Below, one piece after another: positions 1-8,595 of a DNA stretch of 64,000 nucleotides. Positions within the stretch are counted from its first letter, which is position 1. The number at the start of each line of letters is the position of its first letter. The stretch is taken from assembly GCF_001544455.2 (NCBI RefSeq), contig NZ_FCOC02000014.1:62001-126000 (forward strand), in the 5' to 3' direction. Under the pieces are notes generated by a model. It was not told where the DNA came from. It made no database searches and saw nothing but the letters and a program-made list of their open reading frames with translations. A program made the position numbers and the translations under genes. The DNA is from Caballeronia sordidicola. Lineage in GTDB: Bacteria > Pseudomonadota > Gammaproteobacteria > Burkholderiales > Burkholderiaceae.

Positions 1-1272
1 CCCCTCGACAAACTCCAGGCCGGGCAGATCCGGCCGGGTGTCCTCAATGACGGCTTCGTATAAACCGGGCGGTAGCGTGTCGATCAGATCAAGTGCGCTG
101 ATGAGTTCGGCATGCTCCTTTTTTGCCACGCCCGCCGACACGAATATGCCAAGGTGTCCGATCTTTTCGTTCAGGCAATAGACGATTGTCTGTTCGTGGA
201 GACGGATCGCCTCCACGCTGTCGTAGAGGTCGGGAATCCAGTTGAGCGCCTGCTGCGGCGGCGTGATGTCGTCGCCCCAGGATGCAAAGACGATAACGGG
301 CGAGCGGATGTTGCGCAGATCAATGCGTATCTCGCCATTCGCCGATACCACCTCGCCCGCCGACAGCCGGTTACCCACAAAAAGATTCTGCGTGATCCAC
401 TCCATTTCCTCCTTGTTCATCAGGAAATGGCCGCCCCACCATCGCTCGAACTCCAGAAACCGCGGCGGTTCGGTATCGATATGCGAGTACACGTTATAGA
501 GCTTTTTCCAATACGTGTTCGCCGGATTCATCTGTTCGAAGTTATTGACCAGATACGCGCCGTCGAACGTGCCGTTGCCGAGATCGCCCGCTAACGAAGC
601 AAGCCACGTCCCGCCGAGCATGCCGCCCGAGTAGCGCATTGGATTCTTGCCCTCGACGCCGGCCCAGTATGAAATTGGCGACCCCGCAAGGAGGATCGGC
701 CCGACACGTTCAGGCTCCGATGCGGCAAGGATCATCAGCGCCCATCCACCCTGGCAGTTGCCGATCACGAAGGGCTGGCCTTCGGCGTCGGGATGCAGTT
801 CGGCGACGCGTTCGAGAAACGCGGCCTCGGTCCGCGCAACGCGCTCGATGGTCTGGCCCGGTTCCGGCCGCGGATAGAAGAACACGAAATAACAGGGATG
901 CCCCTGTTGCAGCGCAATGCCGATTTCGCTGTCCATTTTGAAGCCGCCGATACCCGGGCCGTGTCCGGCACGCGGATCTATTACAACGAATGGACGCTTC
1001 TTCGGATCCATCGCGGGTAGGCCAGGCGGAGCAATGATGCGCGCAAGTGCATAGTTCGCCGGGGCCGGCAAATCGCGGCCGCTCGCGACAAGCTCGTAGT
1101 CGAAAGTCAGCACGGGAGGCTTGCCGGCGTGCATGTGATCGATATAGAGGTCGCCTCGCTGGCGCAGCACGTCAAGAAACAATGTGCCGCGCTGCCATGC
1201 ATCGACCCAATACTCCGCCGCATCCTGCGCAGGCGCCGCGAGGCGTTTCACTGCGTCTGGTACATCGGACAT
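1..1272 (-). CDS. DUF3141 family protein, PHA-synthase-like alpha/beta hydrolase (3' end cut by window edge)
   Basis: 424 codons are visible and the frame is still open at base 1, so the C-terminus is missing. The ATG at 1270-1272 has a GAGGAG Shine-Dalgarno sequence just upstream. The protein reads as the DUF3141 family, relatives of poly(3-hydroxyalkanoate) synthase with an alpha/beta-hydrolase fold. The nucleophile elbow is GNCQGG with Cys173 in place of the usual Ser, as in PHA synthases. A C-terminal part resembling the hydrolase fold contains FASWGDDITPP (the likely catalytic Asp region) and a later GHLG (the likely His). The substrate is unknown for this family and PHA synthesis should not be assumed. 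The family call is firm and the function is open. Confidence 0.85.
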   Translation of the reverse strand, partial: MSDVPDAVKRLAAPAQDAAEYWVDAWQRGTLFLDVLRQRGDLYIDHMHAGKPPVLTFDYELVASGRDLPAPANYALARIIAPPGLPAMDPKKRPFVVIDPRAGHGPGIGGFKMDSEIGIALQQGHPCYFVFFYPRPEPGQTIERVARTEAAFLERVAELHPDAEGQPFVIGNCQGGWALMILAASEPERVGPILLAGSPISYWAGVEGKNPMRYSGGMLGGTWLASLAGDLGNGTFDGAYLVNNFEQMNPANTYWKKLYNVYSHIDTEPPRFLEFERWWGGHFLMNKEEMEWITQNLFVGNRLSAGEVVSANGEIRIDLRNIRSPVIVFASWGDDITPPQQALNWIPDLYDSVEAIRLHEQTIVYCLNEKIGHLGIFVSAGVAKKEHAELISALDLIDTLPPGLYEAVIEDTRPDLPGLEFVEG

Positions 1273-1476
1273 ACTTGACTCCTCGAGAAGCACTCAAGAT
1301 GCCAAGCTACCGTCGATCGCGGCGATCACCGTTCCCGCCGATGACATTCCTTGTGAAAAGTCAAAATATGCGCGGGCGCATTCATCCGGTTATCGGCCGA
1401 GGAGATCCATATGACAACCTTGTGAATAGCCGCAAATAAATCGATGGGAACCGATGAGCATTCGGCAATCGCCAGT

Positions 1477-2277
1477 TCAAGCCGCGCGTCCCCTCGCCCT
1501 CAACGCGTCGAGATTCAGCAGATGAACCTGTCTGCCGCGAATGCCCAGGAGGCCGTTCCGTTCGAATTTGGACAGCACCCTGCTGGCAGTTTCGACCGTC
1601 ATGCCCAGATAATTGCCGATTTCCTCGCGACTCATCCGCAACGTGAACCGCTTCTCGGAGTAGCCGCGCGTCTTGAATGCCGAAGACAGGCCCAGAAGAA
1701 AGGTTGCGATGCGTTGATCGGCGGACATCGTTCCGAGTATCGCGGCCAGTCCCGCTTCCCGTACGATGCTGTCGCTCAACAGCCGGTACAGGTGACGTTG
1801 CATGGTCTCGCTTTCCGAACATAGCTGCTCGAACGAATGGAACGGAACGACACACACGGTACTGTCCTCAAGCGCGATCACGTTAAAACGATGACTGACG
1901 GCAGAGATGCCGTCGAGGCCAAGCGGATCGCCTGTCAGATTCAGGTCGGTTATCTGCTCGCGGCCGCTATCGGTTATCACACTGGTCTTGAAGCACCCCG
2001 TGCGCACCAGATAAATGCCGTAAAACGGATCGCCGGCCTTTAACAATGGCTGACCGCGGTTGATGTCGCGCTTGGTGCAGATAATGGAATCCAGGCGAAG
2101 CAACTCGATCCTGCTGATTTCCGGCGGCATGCAAATCGCCTTCATCGCGCATTGCGAACACTTCTCTCCAGACCGTTTCGCGATGCCGCTTTTTGCTTCG
2201 CTTATTACTTGATCGGGCGGGCACGACGAGGGACAGAATGCTTGCTGTCCAGCCGCGAATTTGATAGTCAAAGACAT
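1477..2277 (-). CDS. fnr: FNR/CRP-family oxygen-responsive transcriptional regulator
   Basis: 266 residues. An N-terminal cysteine cluster CSQCAMKAIC supplies Cys40, Cys43 and Cys49, and Cys142 sits in the segment LEDSTVCVVPF that matches the fourth FNR ligand. All four [4Fe-4S] ligands are therefore present. A cyclic-nucleotide-binding-like beta barrel follows, then a C-terminal helix-turn-helix (MSREEIGNYLGMTVETASRVL) very close to the FNR recognition helix with its E-x-x-S-R pattern. The protein should be a dimeric activator/repressor that works when oxygen is low and recognises TTGAT-N4-ATCAA. One perfect copy of that site lies at 4156-4169 in this window. It is transcribed alone; the next gene upstream is 375 bp away. 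Confidence 0.93.
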   Translation of the reverse strand: MSLTIKFAAGQQAFCPSSCPPDQVISEAKSGIAKRSGEKCSQCAMKAICMPPEISRIELLRLDSIICTKRDINRGQPLLKAGDPFYGIYLVRTGCFKTSVITDSGREQITDLNLTGDPLGLDGISAVSHRFNVIALEDSTVCVVPFHSFEQLCSESETMQRHLYRLLSDSIVREAGLAAILGTMSADQRIATFLLGLSSAFKTRGYSEKRFTLRMSREEIGNYLGMTVETASRVLSKFERNGLLGIRGRQVHLLNLDALRARGRAA

Positions 2278-2653
2278 ACTTTTCGCGCCTTTATGGTTGC
2301 AATAGCAATGCCTGATCGGGACGCTAAAAATGGAACGGTTGGAATGTCCTCAACTTTGACGAAATTGAAATCTGCTCTCGTACCGGTGGTCTCACGCTCA
2401 TGCATCGGATTCGAAGTATGAAAGGTCGGCATCGAGTAGGTTTGCTCGTGCTCCTCAAGGGAACTTGCCTAGTCCGGCGCCAATAAGCATAGGCCAAATT
2501 CCGGAAAATAGCCTTGTGCAAAGTAACAATGGATCTGCTGTTTTTCCAACATGAGTCTTCATCTGGACAATGACAGCATGCTTCTCAACATGAGGTCGGG
2601 GTCTTTCATTCGTTTTCGCAACTTCGTCAAAACAAGCCGCGCGCGGGCGGCGG
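2278..2653. other. Intergenic region upstream of the FNR gene
   Basis: 376 bp between the PucR-type gene end and the FNR gene start. Both neighbours read on the minus strand, so this should hold the FNR gene promoter. I see no TTGAT-N4-ATCAA box, no convincing hairpin terminator and no credible small gene here. Confidence 0.5.
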
Positions 2654-3898
2654 TCACAAACTTCGCTCGCCGCGCAGTTTGATGGCGACGTCGAGCTTTG
2701 CAAGCCAGCCCGCATCGTCGAGGTCAGCGCCCAGCAGTTTCTCGATCCGTTCAAGACGGTAATTCAACGTGTTGGGATGAATGTCCAGAACGCTCGCTGT
2801 GGCTTTTCTCCGCTGGGCCTGTTCGAAGTACGTTTGCAACGTCAACAGCAAGTCCGGCTCACTCGATAACTGCTCCAGCAGCGAAACGATATAGCGCGGC
2901 GCGTTGCTCGTACCGCGCACGCTCTCCTCGATGACAATGTCCGAATAAAGCCGAACGCGGTCTTCGCCTGCATGGGCCCGGCCGAAGCTGAGCGCATGCG
3001 CGGCTTCGTTGGCAGACGCCGCCCAACCGGCTGCGCCCACGCCCATCAGACCGATTCCGATCGCCATGATCTCCGGGGATAATGGCGCAGCCGAAACGAT
3101 ATCCCGAGCAATCCGGCGGTCGTTTTCATTGATGGGGTTTCCTACCGTGCAAGACACCCAGACGAGTAATCGCCCGCGATACCAGGTATTCAGGAGATCG
3201 TTACTCAAGACCTTCAGGCGTCGCCCGATAGCCGCCACTATACGGTCCAGTTCGTTATCGAACGTCGGCGAATTATTGTCGATGGGCCCAACCTCGACGG
3301 CGAGCGCGATCCTTGGCACCGACGCATCAAGGCCCAGGGCCGCTGCCGTTCTGTTGAATCCATCGCTGTCTTCCGGGTAATTCATCACGATGGTGTTCAG
3401 TTGGTACCTGAGCGACTCGCGCCATCTTGTGTGCCGATATTGTTCGTCGAGATACGACCGGGCGCTTATCTGAGCCATCACGTCGAAATAATCCATCAGG
3501 TACGGGGAAATCCGAAAAAGCAATTCGTCGCGTAGCTCGTTGCTTTTATCGGCCGACTCGATATACAGGCACCAGAGTTCGCGAGTGCCTTGCCTGAAGG
3601 CTTGCAAGATCGTCTGCAGCGATACGCCCTGATGCACCCGTCTCTGGCCGAACGCCTGGAAGACTTGAAGCTCCTCTTCCGATGGCGGCGCTCCGCTCAG
3701 GATCGACTCGAACCATAACTTCGCGGACCAGCCTATTGAATCGCGAATATCAAGCTTGACGGCCAGATCGAGATCGCGATAACCCTCAATATTGATCAGC
3801 GTCGCATACATGCGATCTATCACGCTTGAACGATCGGATGAAAGTTGCTCCGTCAGTTCACGCAGCAGCGGGGAAATCGCGGGCACGCTGGCTATCAC
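2654..3898 (-). CDS. PucR/CdaR-type transcriptional regulator with C-terminal HTH
   Basis: About 414 residues from a GTG at 3896-3898; the frame stays open to an ATG at 3991. The GTG is preferred because the extra N-terminal stretch (MHCACVFPRWLCL...) does not look conserved, but its Shine-Dalgarno (GCGAGAA) is weak. The N-terminal third resembles the RsbT co-antagonist-like sensor of CdaR proteins. A GGDEF-like middle domain without catalytic residues follows. The C-terminus has the PucR HTH: a run of about 40 residues with HPNTLNYRLERIEKLLG. Such proteins regulate purine, diacid or amino-acid catabolic genes, but no obvious target operon adjoins. A perfect FNR box lies upstream at 4156-4169. 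Confidence 0.8.
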   Translation of the reverse strand: MIASVPAISPLLRELTEQLSSDRSSVIDRMYATLINIEGYRDLDLAVKLDIRDSIGWSAKLWFESILSGAPPSEEELQVFQAFGQRRVHQGVSLQTILQAFRQGTRELWCLYIESADKSNELRDELLFRISPYLMDYFDVMAQISARSYLDEQYRHTRWRESLRYQLNTIVMNYPEDSDGFNRTAAALGLDASVPRIALAVEVGPIDNNSPTFDNELDRIVAAIGRRLKVLSNDLLNTWYRGRLLVWVSCTVGNPINENDRRIARDIVSAAPLSPEIMAIGIGLMGVGAAGWAASANEAAHALSFGRAHAGEDRVRLYSDIVIEESVRGTSNAPRYIVSLLEQLSSEPDLLLTLQTYFEQAQRRKATASVLDIHPNTLNYRLERIEKLLGADLDDAGWLAKLDVAIKLRGERSL

Positions 3899-3991
3899 GA
3901 TGCAGTTCTCGCTTATAGATCGGATCTTGGCACGATGTGACGGCACATTGGCCAGACACAACCACCTTGGAAACACACAAGCGCAATGCAA

Positions 3992-4642
3992 TAAAAGGGC
4001 GTTGGCGGAGGCTGAGATTGGCCAGGCAGCCGTGTCGATCTGGATAATGATAGGTGACGAAGACGCCTCATGTTAGCGCCAAAAAGATTCGTGAGCGGCT
4101 CTTTATACGGCTGAAATGCGGACTAACTTTCGATGCACAAAATGCGCTTAAGGCATTGATTTAGATCAATGCTCAATGAATGAATTTCGCGCCGGTCGCG
4201 GCACGAAGGTCCGCCGCGGGGCCGAACGCCGGCCGCGAGTTGAAGCTGACACCCATCTTCAGGCAACAGGAAACGCACAGGCGTCCGCCTCCGCGTTGGG
4301 ACGTCTTGAGGATCGTCGCGGATCAGCGTTGTGGTGCATCCGTGCGCGTTTGTACGCGTAGGAAGTGTGAATAAGAAGGGTCAACTAGGGTGGGTCGCTT
4401 CTATCGGAGAAGCAAGCTGCCAATTACTACCACTTTTTGCAGTGCGTCCATGCCGTAGTAATGAAACTCGTCGCCTATGTTCAGACGTCAGCAAACCGAC
4501 GCATGGCACGCATAGTCTGGAGCCACGCGGCCACGCGGCCCCATACCTTGGCTATTACCAAACATTGATACCGTTCTGATCCAACTCCGCGACCCATTCC
4601 AACGCGGTGCGGCTCAGCGCCCGCACCGCGTCATGGGCTTCG
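3992..4642. other. Gene-poor region between the PucR-type gene and the esterase gene
   Basis: About 650 bp. Apart from the FNR box at 4156-4169, I see no credible gene. Short open frames at 4176-4374 have no recognisable domain and poor start context. On the minus strand, 4555-4640 reads as EAHDAVRALSRTALEWVAEL and a few more residues before a stop. This could be the tail of a decayed gene but is too short to identify. Confidence 0.4.
4156..4169. promoter_or_regulatory. Perfect FNR/Anr box
   Basis: The sequence is TTGAT-TTAG-ATCAA, which matches the FNR consensus TTGAT-N4-ATCAA at every specified base. It lies in a gene-poor stretch upstream of the minus-strand PucR-type gene and 2 kb from the FNR gene. 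No clear -10 element was found at the usual class II distance on either strand. The target promoter is therefore unsettled: the PucR-type gene or an unannotated transcript running to the right. Confidence 0.65.
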
Positions 4643-5680
4643 TCAGGGGTTGAGATGCAGACGGATGGCTTCGCTTGCCTGCTGGATCGCAGCCTCGGTG
4701 GACGGCACATGCCGCAAGGCATTCAGCAACACGAAGTCATGAATCGTGCCGTTGTATCGCACGGCATTGACGCTCACGCCAGCCTCCTTCAATTTGCGCG
4801 CGTACGCCTCTCCTTCGTCCCGCAGCGGATCGTTCTCGGCCGTGACGACCAGCGCTGCGGGCAAGCCCTGCAGTTCCTCGGTGCTCGCCCGCAGCGGCGA
4901 CACATAAGGATTGTTGCGTGTCTTCTCGTCCGGTGCGTACAGGTCCCAGCCATACTTCATGAAGTCGCGCGAAAGGAAGCGATCGGTTCCATAATTATGG
5001 TAGGACTCCGTATCGACGCTTGCATCCGTCGCCGGAATGAAGAGCACCTGATAGCTGATCTTCGGGCCCTTGCGGTCCTTCGCCATCAGCGTGACCGCGG
5101 CAGTAAGATCGCCGCCGACCGAATTTCCCGCAACCGCAATACGGCTGCCGTCAGCGCCGAACTCATTGGCATGCTCGGCAACCCACTTCAAAGCCGCGTA
5201 GCACTCTTCAGGCTGCGTGGGATATTTGGCTTCCGGAAGCGGCGTGTACTCCACAAACACCCCAACCTGCCCTGATTTGACGACGAGATCGCGCAGCAAG
5301 CGTTGATGATTCTGGAAATTGCCGACTATCCACACGCCACCGTGAAGGAACAGCAGGACGCCCGGCTTGCCCTTCACGTGCTCCGGTTTCATGATGTACA
5401 ACTTGACCTGATGCCCGTCCTGCGTGATCGTCCTCTCGGTCGTGGTCACACCTGACATGTCCACCGGCGTTTGTGACTGCAGCGCGGTGAGAGCTTCCTG
5501 AGGCTTCGGTTGAGGCAGCGTCCAGAACGGGCTGCTGTCCTTGTTGATCTGGACCAGGAACGAACGGACCTGGGGATCCAGATGCGGGTCGTCCGCTACA
5601 TTGGGGGCGGCGAGGGCGGCTTGGGTCACGATGCTTGCTCCTATCAGGCAGATTGCCCGGACTATGGATGATCGGTTCAT
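4643..5680 (-). CDS. Secreted alpha/beta hydrolase, hormone-sensitive-lipase-type esterase
   Basis: 345 residues from the ATG at 5680. A start 14 codons upstream is possible, but the shorter form begins directly with a Sec signal peptide (MNRSSIVRAICLIGASIVTQAALA, cut before APNVAD). The mature protein shows the family IV esterase hallmarks: the oxyanion HGG at about 103-105, nucleophile Ser177 in GNSVGG, Asp274 in ENDPLRDEG and His304 in IHDF. It should hydrolyse short-chain carboxylic esters in the periplasm. The neighbours (AraC regulator upstream on the same strand, gene-poor DNA downstream) do not reveal a substrate. Confidence 0.9.
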   Translation of the reverse strand: MNRSSIVRAICLIGASIVTQAALAAPNVADDPHLDPQVRSFLVQINKDSSPFWTLPQPKPQEALTALQSQTPVDMSGVTTTERTITQDGHQVKLYIMKPEHVKGKPGVLLFLHGGVWIVGNFQNHQRLLRDLVVKSGQVGVFVEYTPLPEAKYPTQPEECYAALKWVAEHANEFGADGSRIAVAGNSVGGDLTAAVTLMAKDRKGPKISYQVLFIPATDASVDTESYHNYGTDRFLSRDFMKYGWDLYAPDEKTRNNPYVSPLRASTEELQGLPAALVVTAENDPLRDEGEAYARKLKEAGVSVNAVRYNGTIHDFVLLNALRHVPSTEAAIQQASEAIRLHLNP

Positions 5681-5869
5681 TGTCTTTGCTCGATTCAGTA
5701 AGTTGGATACGCGGTGCCGCACGTAATGTCGCGGGCATGACGAGAGGTTCGAGCCGTTGATGCATTCGGAGTAGCGCTATCGCACCGTCATTGCATTCAA
5801 CGGATGGATTTTGTACGGGCGGACCGCGCGCGTCTTTACCGTGCATGCTTGAGTTTTTACCCGGCCTGC

Positions 5870-6790
5870 TCATTTGGCACCCTCCTCGGCCGCCTGCCTG
5901 AAAAGCCGGCGATATTGCCCTGGCGACGTACCCGTCGCGCGGCGGAACGCGCGGCTGAAACTGGCCTGCGACGAGAACCGGGAGTTGAGCGCTATGACGC
6001 TGAGCGGCATGGTGCCCGCCGCCAGCAACGTCATTGCCCTTTCCAGGCGCTGCTGCCCGACATAGCGATGCGGCGGTATGCCCGTGGCTGCCGTGAAAAG
6101 CCGGGTGAAGTGAAATGCGCTCAGGTTCGCTGCGGCCGCGAGATCGGCAACCGAGATGTCTTCTTCCAGATGCTCGACCACATAGTCCTGAACCCGCCGC
6201 AGACGCAGTTCATCGAGCCGCCGCCCGTTGTTCCTGGGAATCTTCGCGGACCAGCCATCTCCATAGCGGTGCGCGAGACGCGCTGCGAGGATCAGCGAGC
6301 AGGTCTCGACCAGCATGCGGCCCGACGCGGTCTCCTGGCACATCTCGGAGAGCACGGCCAGACCAAGTTGCCGGATCAACTCGTCCTGTAGTCCGGCGAG
6401 ATAGTGGATCGAGTGCGCCGGCGATGCCGGCAGGTCATACTCGTCCGCAAGAAGCCTGAAGCTATGAGCCGGTATGTACAGATGCAGGATTCTGGGAAGC
6501 GGCTTGGTGATGCTGATATCCGTATCGGCAATACCGATTGGCGACAACCAGATCGCGCCCGCCACCGGGCGGGTCTTCTGGCGTTCGCCCGCTCCCGTTC
6601 GTATTACCCATCCGTCATGCCGTCCACGCAGGGCAATCGATATTTCCATCTGCTGCGGCACCAGTCCGGGCATCTCGCTCACGGGATGAGAGCGCAGCTC
6701 GCCGGCGATTTCACGCCAGTTCTTGCCCGCTGAGGACGCGACAACCGTCGAACTCGGATACTTCCTCGGACCGTGCGACTGCATTTCCAT
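5870..6790 (-). CDS. AraC-family transcriptional regulator
   Basis: 306 residues from the ATG at 6788-6790, chosen for its strong GAGGAG Shine-Dalgarno 7 nt upstream; the frame is open 11 codons further. The N-terminal part is a ligand-sensing region of unknown specificity. The C-terminal 100 residues hold two helix-turn-helix motifs, first VADLAAAANLSAFHFTRLF, then LSVIALNSRFSSQASFSRAFRRATGTSPGQYRR. It is divergent from an OhrR-type MarR gene. The 200-bp intergenic region carries one palindromic operator next to each gene, so the two are probably co-regulated. The esterase gene downstream on the same strand is a possible target or co-transcribed gene. Confidence 0.9.
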   Translation of the reverse strand: MEMQSHGPRKYPSSTVVASSAGKNWREIAGELRSHPVSEMPGLVPQQMEISIALRGRHDGWVIRTGAGERQKTRPVAGAIWLSPIGIADTDISITKPLPRILHLYIPAHSFRLLADEYDLPASPAHSIHYLAGLQDELIRQLGLAVLSEMCQETASGRMLVETCSLILAARLAHRYGDGWSAKIPRNNGRRLDELRLRRVQDYVVEHLEEDISVADLAAAANLSAFHFTRLFTAATGIPPHRYVGQQRLERAMTLLAAGTMPLSVIALNSRFSSQASFSRAFRRATGTSPGQYRRLFRQAAEEGAK

Positions 6791-6875
6791 GACCCACTCC
6801 TCAAGAACGCAGCCGTCCAACAAAAACCGGGCGATGACATCGTCTTCGCGCAGCCTCGCGGGCGGCTGTTGCTTC

Positions 6876-6900
6876 GATTTATATCTTATGCGCTTTAATC
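6876..6900. promoter_or_regulatory. OhrR/MarR-like operator, AraC-gene side
   Basis: A 25-bp imperfect palindrome that matches the reverse complement of the second copy at 6948-6971, apart from one inserted base and two substitutions. Read on the minus strand it contains TATAAA at 6878-6883, a plausible -10 element for the AraC-family gene. Binding here would block that promoter. Confidence 0.65.
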
Positions 6901-6947
6901 GCGTACGACATAGTCTATACGGACTTCCGCTCGTGTCAAGCGCGAAA

Positions 6948-6971
6948 GATTAAATCGCATGAGATATAATC
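6948..6971. promoter_or_regulatory. OhrR/MarR-like operator, MarR-gene side
   Basis: A 24-bp palindrome with arms GATTAAATCGC and GATTATATCTC (read inward on opposite strands), symmetric at 20 of 24 positions. It overlaps a consensus TATAAT -10 element at 6965-6970, about 45 bp before the MarR start. Autorepression by the MarR/OhrR protein is the simplest reading. Confidence 0.7.
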
Positions 6972-7013
6972 GGCTTGTATTAGAATTGAGGCTCACACGT
7001 GGGAGCAATGCCA

Positions 7014-7484
7014 ATGACCAATGTCTCTGAGAAACGGGAAGCTGCGCTGCAGCCCGACGACTTCGTCTGTTTTGCCATGTACTCGGCGGGGCACGCGTTC
7101 AGCCGCGTGTACAAGCCGTTGTTGAAGTCATTGGGACTCACCTATCCGCAGTACATCGTGATGGTGTCGCTGTGGGCGAGCGACGATCAGACCGTCGGCG
7201 AGTTATGCGAGAAACTGTTCCTGGAGTCCAATACGCTCACCCCGCTGCTCAAGCGGCTCGAGGCGATGGGATGCGTCTCGCGGAACCGCGACCCCGCCGA
7301 CGAACGGCAGGTGCGCGTGTGCCTGACCAGGAGCGGGGCAGCGATGCGGCAGAAGGCACGTGATATGCCGTCGTGCGTGGATGGGGCGACGGGGCTCTCG
7401 CCGGACGCGCTCCGGCAGCTCAGGCGCAGCGTTCTCGCTGTGCGAAAGAGCCTGCTGGAAGCTGCCGCAGCCGCTGAAGAGTGA
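7014..7484 (+). CDS. OhrR-like MarR-family redox regulator
   Basis: 156 residues. GTG 6999, ATG 7008 and ATG 7014 are all in frame; ATG 7014 is preferred because GGGAG at 7001-7005 is spaced 8 nt from it. The segment DDFVCFAMYSAGHAFSRVYKPLLKSLGLTYPQYIVMVSLW is characteristic of OhrR. Cys19 occupies the position of the peroxide-sensing cysteine. The winged HTH follows (TVGELCEKLFLESNTLTPLLKRLE, then DERQVRVCLT for the wing). OhrR proteins derepress organic-hydroperoxide defence genes when the cysteine is oxidised. No ohr peroxidase gene adjoins, so the regulon lies elsewhere or includes the divergent AraC gene. Confidence 0.85.
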   Translation: MTNVSEKREAALQPDDFVCFAMYSAGHAFSRVYKPLLKSLGLTYPQYIVMVSLWASDDQTVGELCEKLFLESNTLTPLLKRLEAMGCVSRNRDPADERQVRVCLTRSGAAMRQKARDMPSCVDGATGLSPDALRQLRRSVLAVRKSLLEAAAAAEE

Positions 7485-7517
7485 ATGGGCGAAACGGCGT
7501 CTCAGCGCGCCCGTTGA

Positions 7518-8447
7518 TTATTGCGAATCGCCGCGGCCTGCGACCGGCGCATGTTCCTTCATCAACTCGGCAACCCAGTCGATGAAAACGCGCAGCTTGA
7601 TGCTGACATGCCGGTTCGGTGGAAACGCCACATAAAGCGGCATCGGATCGAGGCGCCAGGTTTCGAACAGCGGCACAAGTTCGCCACGCGCCAGATGCGG
7701 CCCCGACATGTAGTCCGGCAGCCATAGAACGCCTAGGCCCGCCAGACCGGCTGCAAGATAGGCATTACCGTCATCGACAGCCAGCACATAGCGGCCCAGC
7801 ACGTTGACGCTCTCGCCGTCACCGCGCATCGCATAGGGAAAGACCTTGCCGGTGCGCGCCCAGCGGAAACCCACGATCCGGTGATGCGTATCTTCCAGCT
7901 CTTGCGGATGCGTGGGCGTGCCGGCGCGCTCCAGGTAGCTCGGCGCCGCGAAAACCCTGAGTTGCAGATCGCCCACATGCCGTGCGATCAGGGACTGGTC
8001 GGTCAGCTCGCCGCCCCGCACGACGCAATCCACCGTCTCGCCAATCAAGTCCACGGTGCGATCGCTTACGCCCATATCAAGCTGGATGTCGGGGTATTGC
8101 GCGTGGAACGCGGGCAATGCCGGCACCAGGATCAGGCGGGCCAGCGGGCTGGGCACATCCACCCGCAGCCGTCCCCTCGGCGACACCGACGCACTCGACA
8201 AACCGGTCTCGGCGTCGTCCATGTCGGCGAGGAGCCTGACCACGCGTTCGTAGTACACGGCGCCGTCGGCAGTGAGGTTGACCTGGCGCGTGGTGCGGTT
8301 GAGCAGCCTAACGCGCAGCCGTGCCTCAAGCTGCTGCACCAGTTGCGTCACGCTGGTCTTGCTGATGTGAAGCGTCTCGGCGGCTTTCGTGAAGCTGCCC
8401 GATTCCACCACCCGGGCGAATGCCTGCATTGCATCAAAACGGTCCAT
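7518..8447 (-). CDS. LysR-family transcriptional regulator (single-domain ligand sensor, oxidoreductase type)
   Basis: 309 residues starting at the ATG at 8447. The N-terminal winged HTH is typical (MDRFDAMQAFARVVESGSFTKAAETLHISKTSVTQLVQQLE), followed by the linker helix and a periplasmic-binding-like effector domain to the end. It is divergent from a RidA-type gene at 8596. A TGTTTG-N7-CAAACA dyad lies between them at 8477-8495, a typical T-N11-A LysR site. Control of the RidA gene and of itself is the simplest inference. The effector is unknown. Confidence 0.9.
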   Translation of the reverse strand: MDRFDAMQAFARVVESGSFTKAAETLHISKTSVTQLVQQLEARLRVRLLNRTTRQVNLTADGAVYYERVVRLLADMDDAETGLSSASVSPRGRLRVDVPSPLARLILVPALPAFHAQYPDIQLDMGVSDRTVDLIGETVDCVVRGGELTDQSLIARHVGDLQLRVFAAPSYLERAGTPTHPQELEDTHHRIVGFRWARTGKVFPYAMRGDGESVNVLGRYVLAVDDGNAYLAAGLAGLGVLWLPDYMSGPHLARGELVPLFETWRLDPMPLYVAFPPNRHVSIKLRVFIDWVAELMKEHAPVAGRGDSQ

Positions 8448-8476
8448 CTGATCCGTGCTCCAAATAGTTCGGGGAT

Positions 8477-8495
8477 TGTTTGCATTCTACAAACA
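8477..8495. promoter_or_regulatory. Putative LysR operator between the LysR gene and the RidA gene
   Basis: Perfect 6-bp arms TGTTTG and CAAACA are separated by CATTCTA, which contains the T-N11-A core expected of LysR sites. It sits 30 bp from the LysR start codon and 100 bp from the RidA start codon. That placement suits divergent control. Confidence 0.6.
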
Positions 8496-8595
8496 GTGAT
8501 GGTCAGAGATGCGCGTTTATCCGCAGCGCATGAATCCTTAAAGTCCGTTCTTCGTTGATAACGGGTCAAGTCGACCCACCGACTGGAGGTAATTC

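Noticed and set aside
4176..4374. Small overlapping plus-strand frames downstream of the FNR box
   Set aside because: No Shine-Dalgarno, no domain, and two frames compete in the same DNA; not supported as genes.
4555..4640. Minus-strand fragment EAHDAVRALSRTALEWVAEL as a pseudogene
   Set aside because: Under 30 residues and no family recognised; recorded only as a possible remnant.
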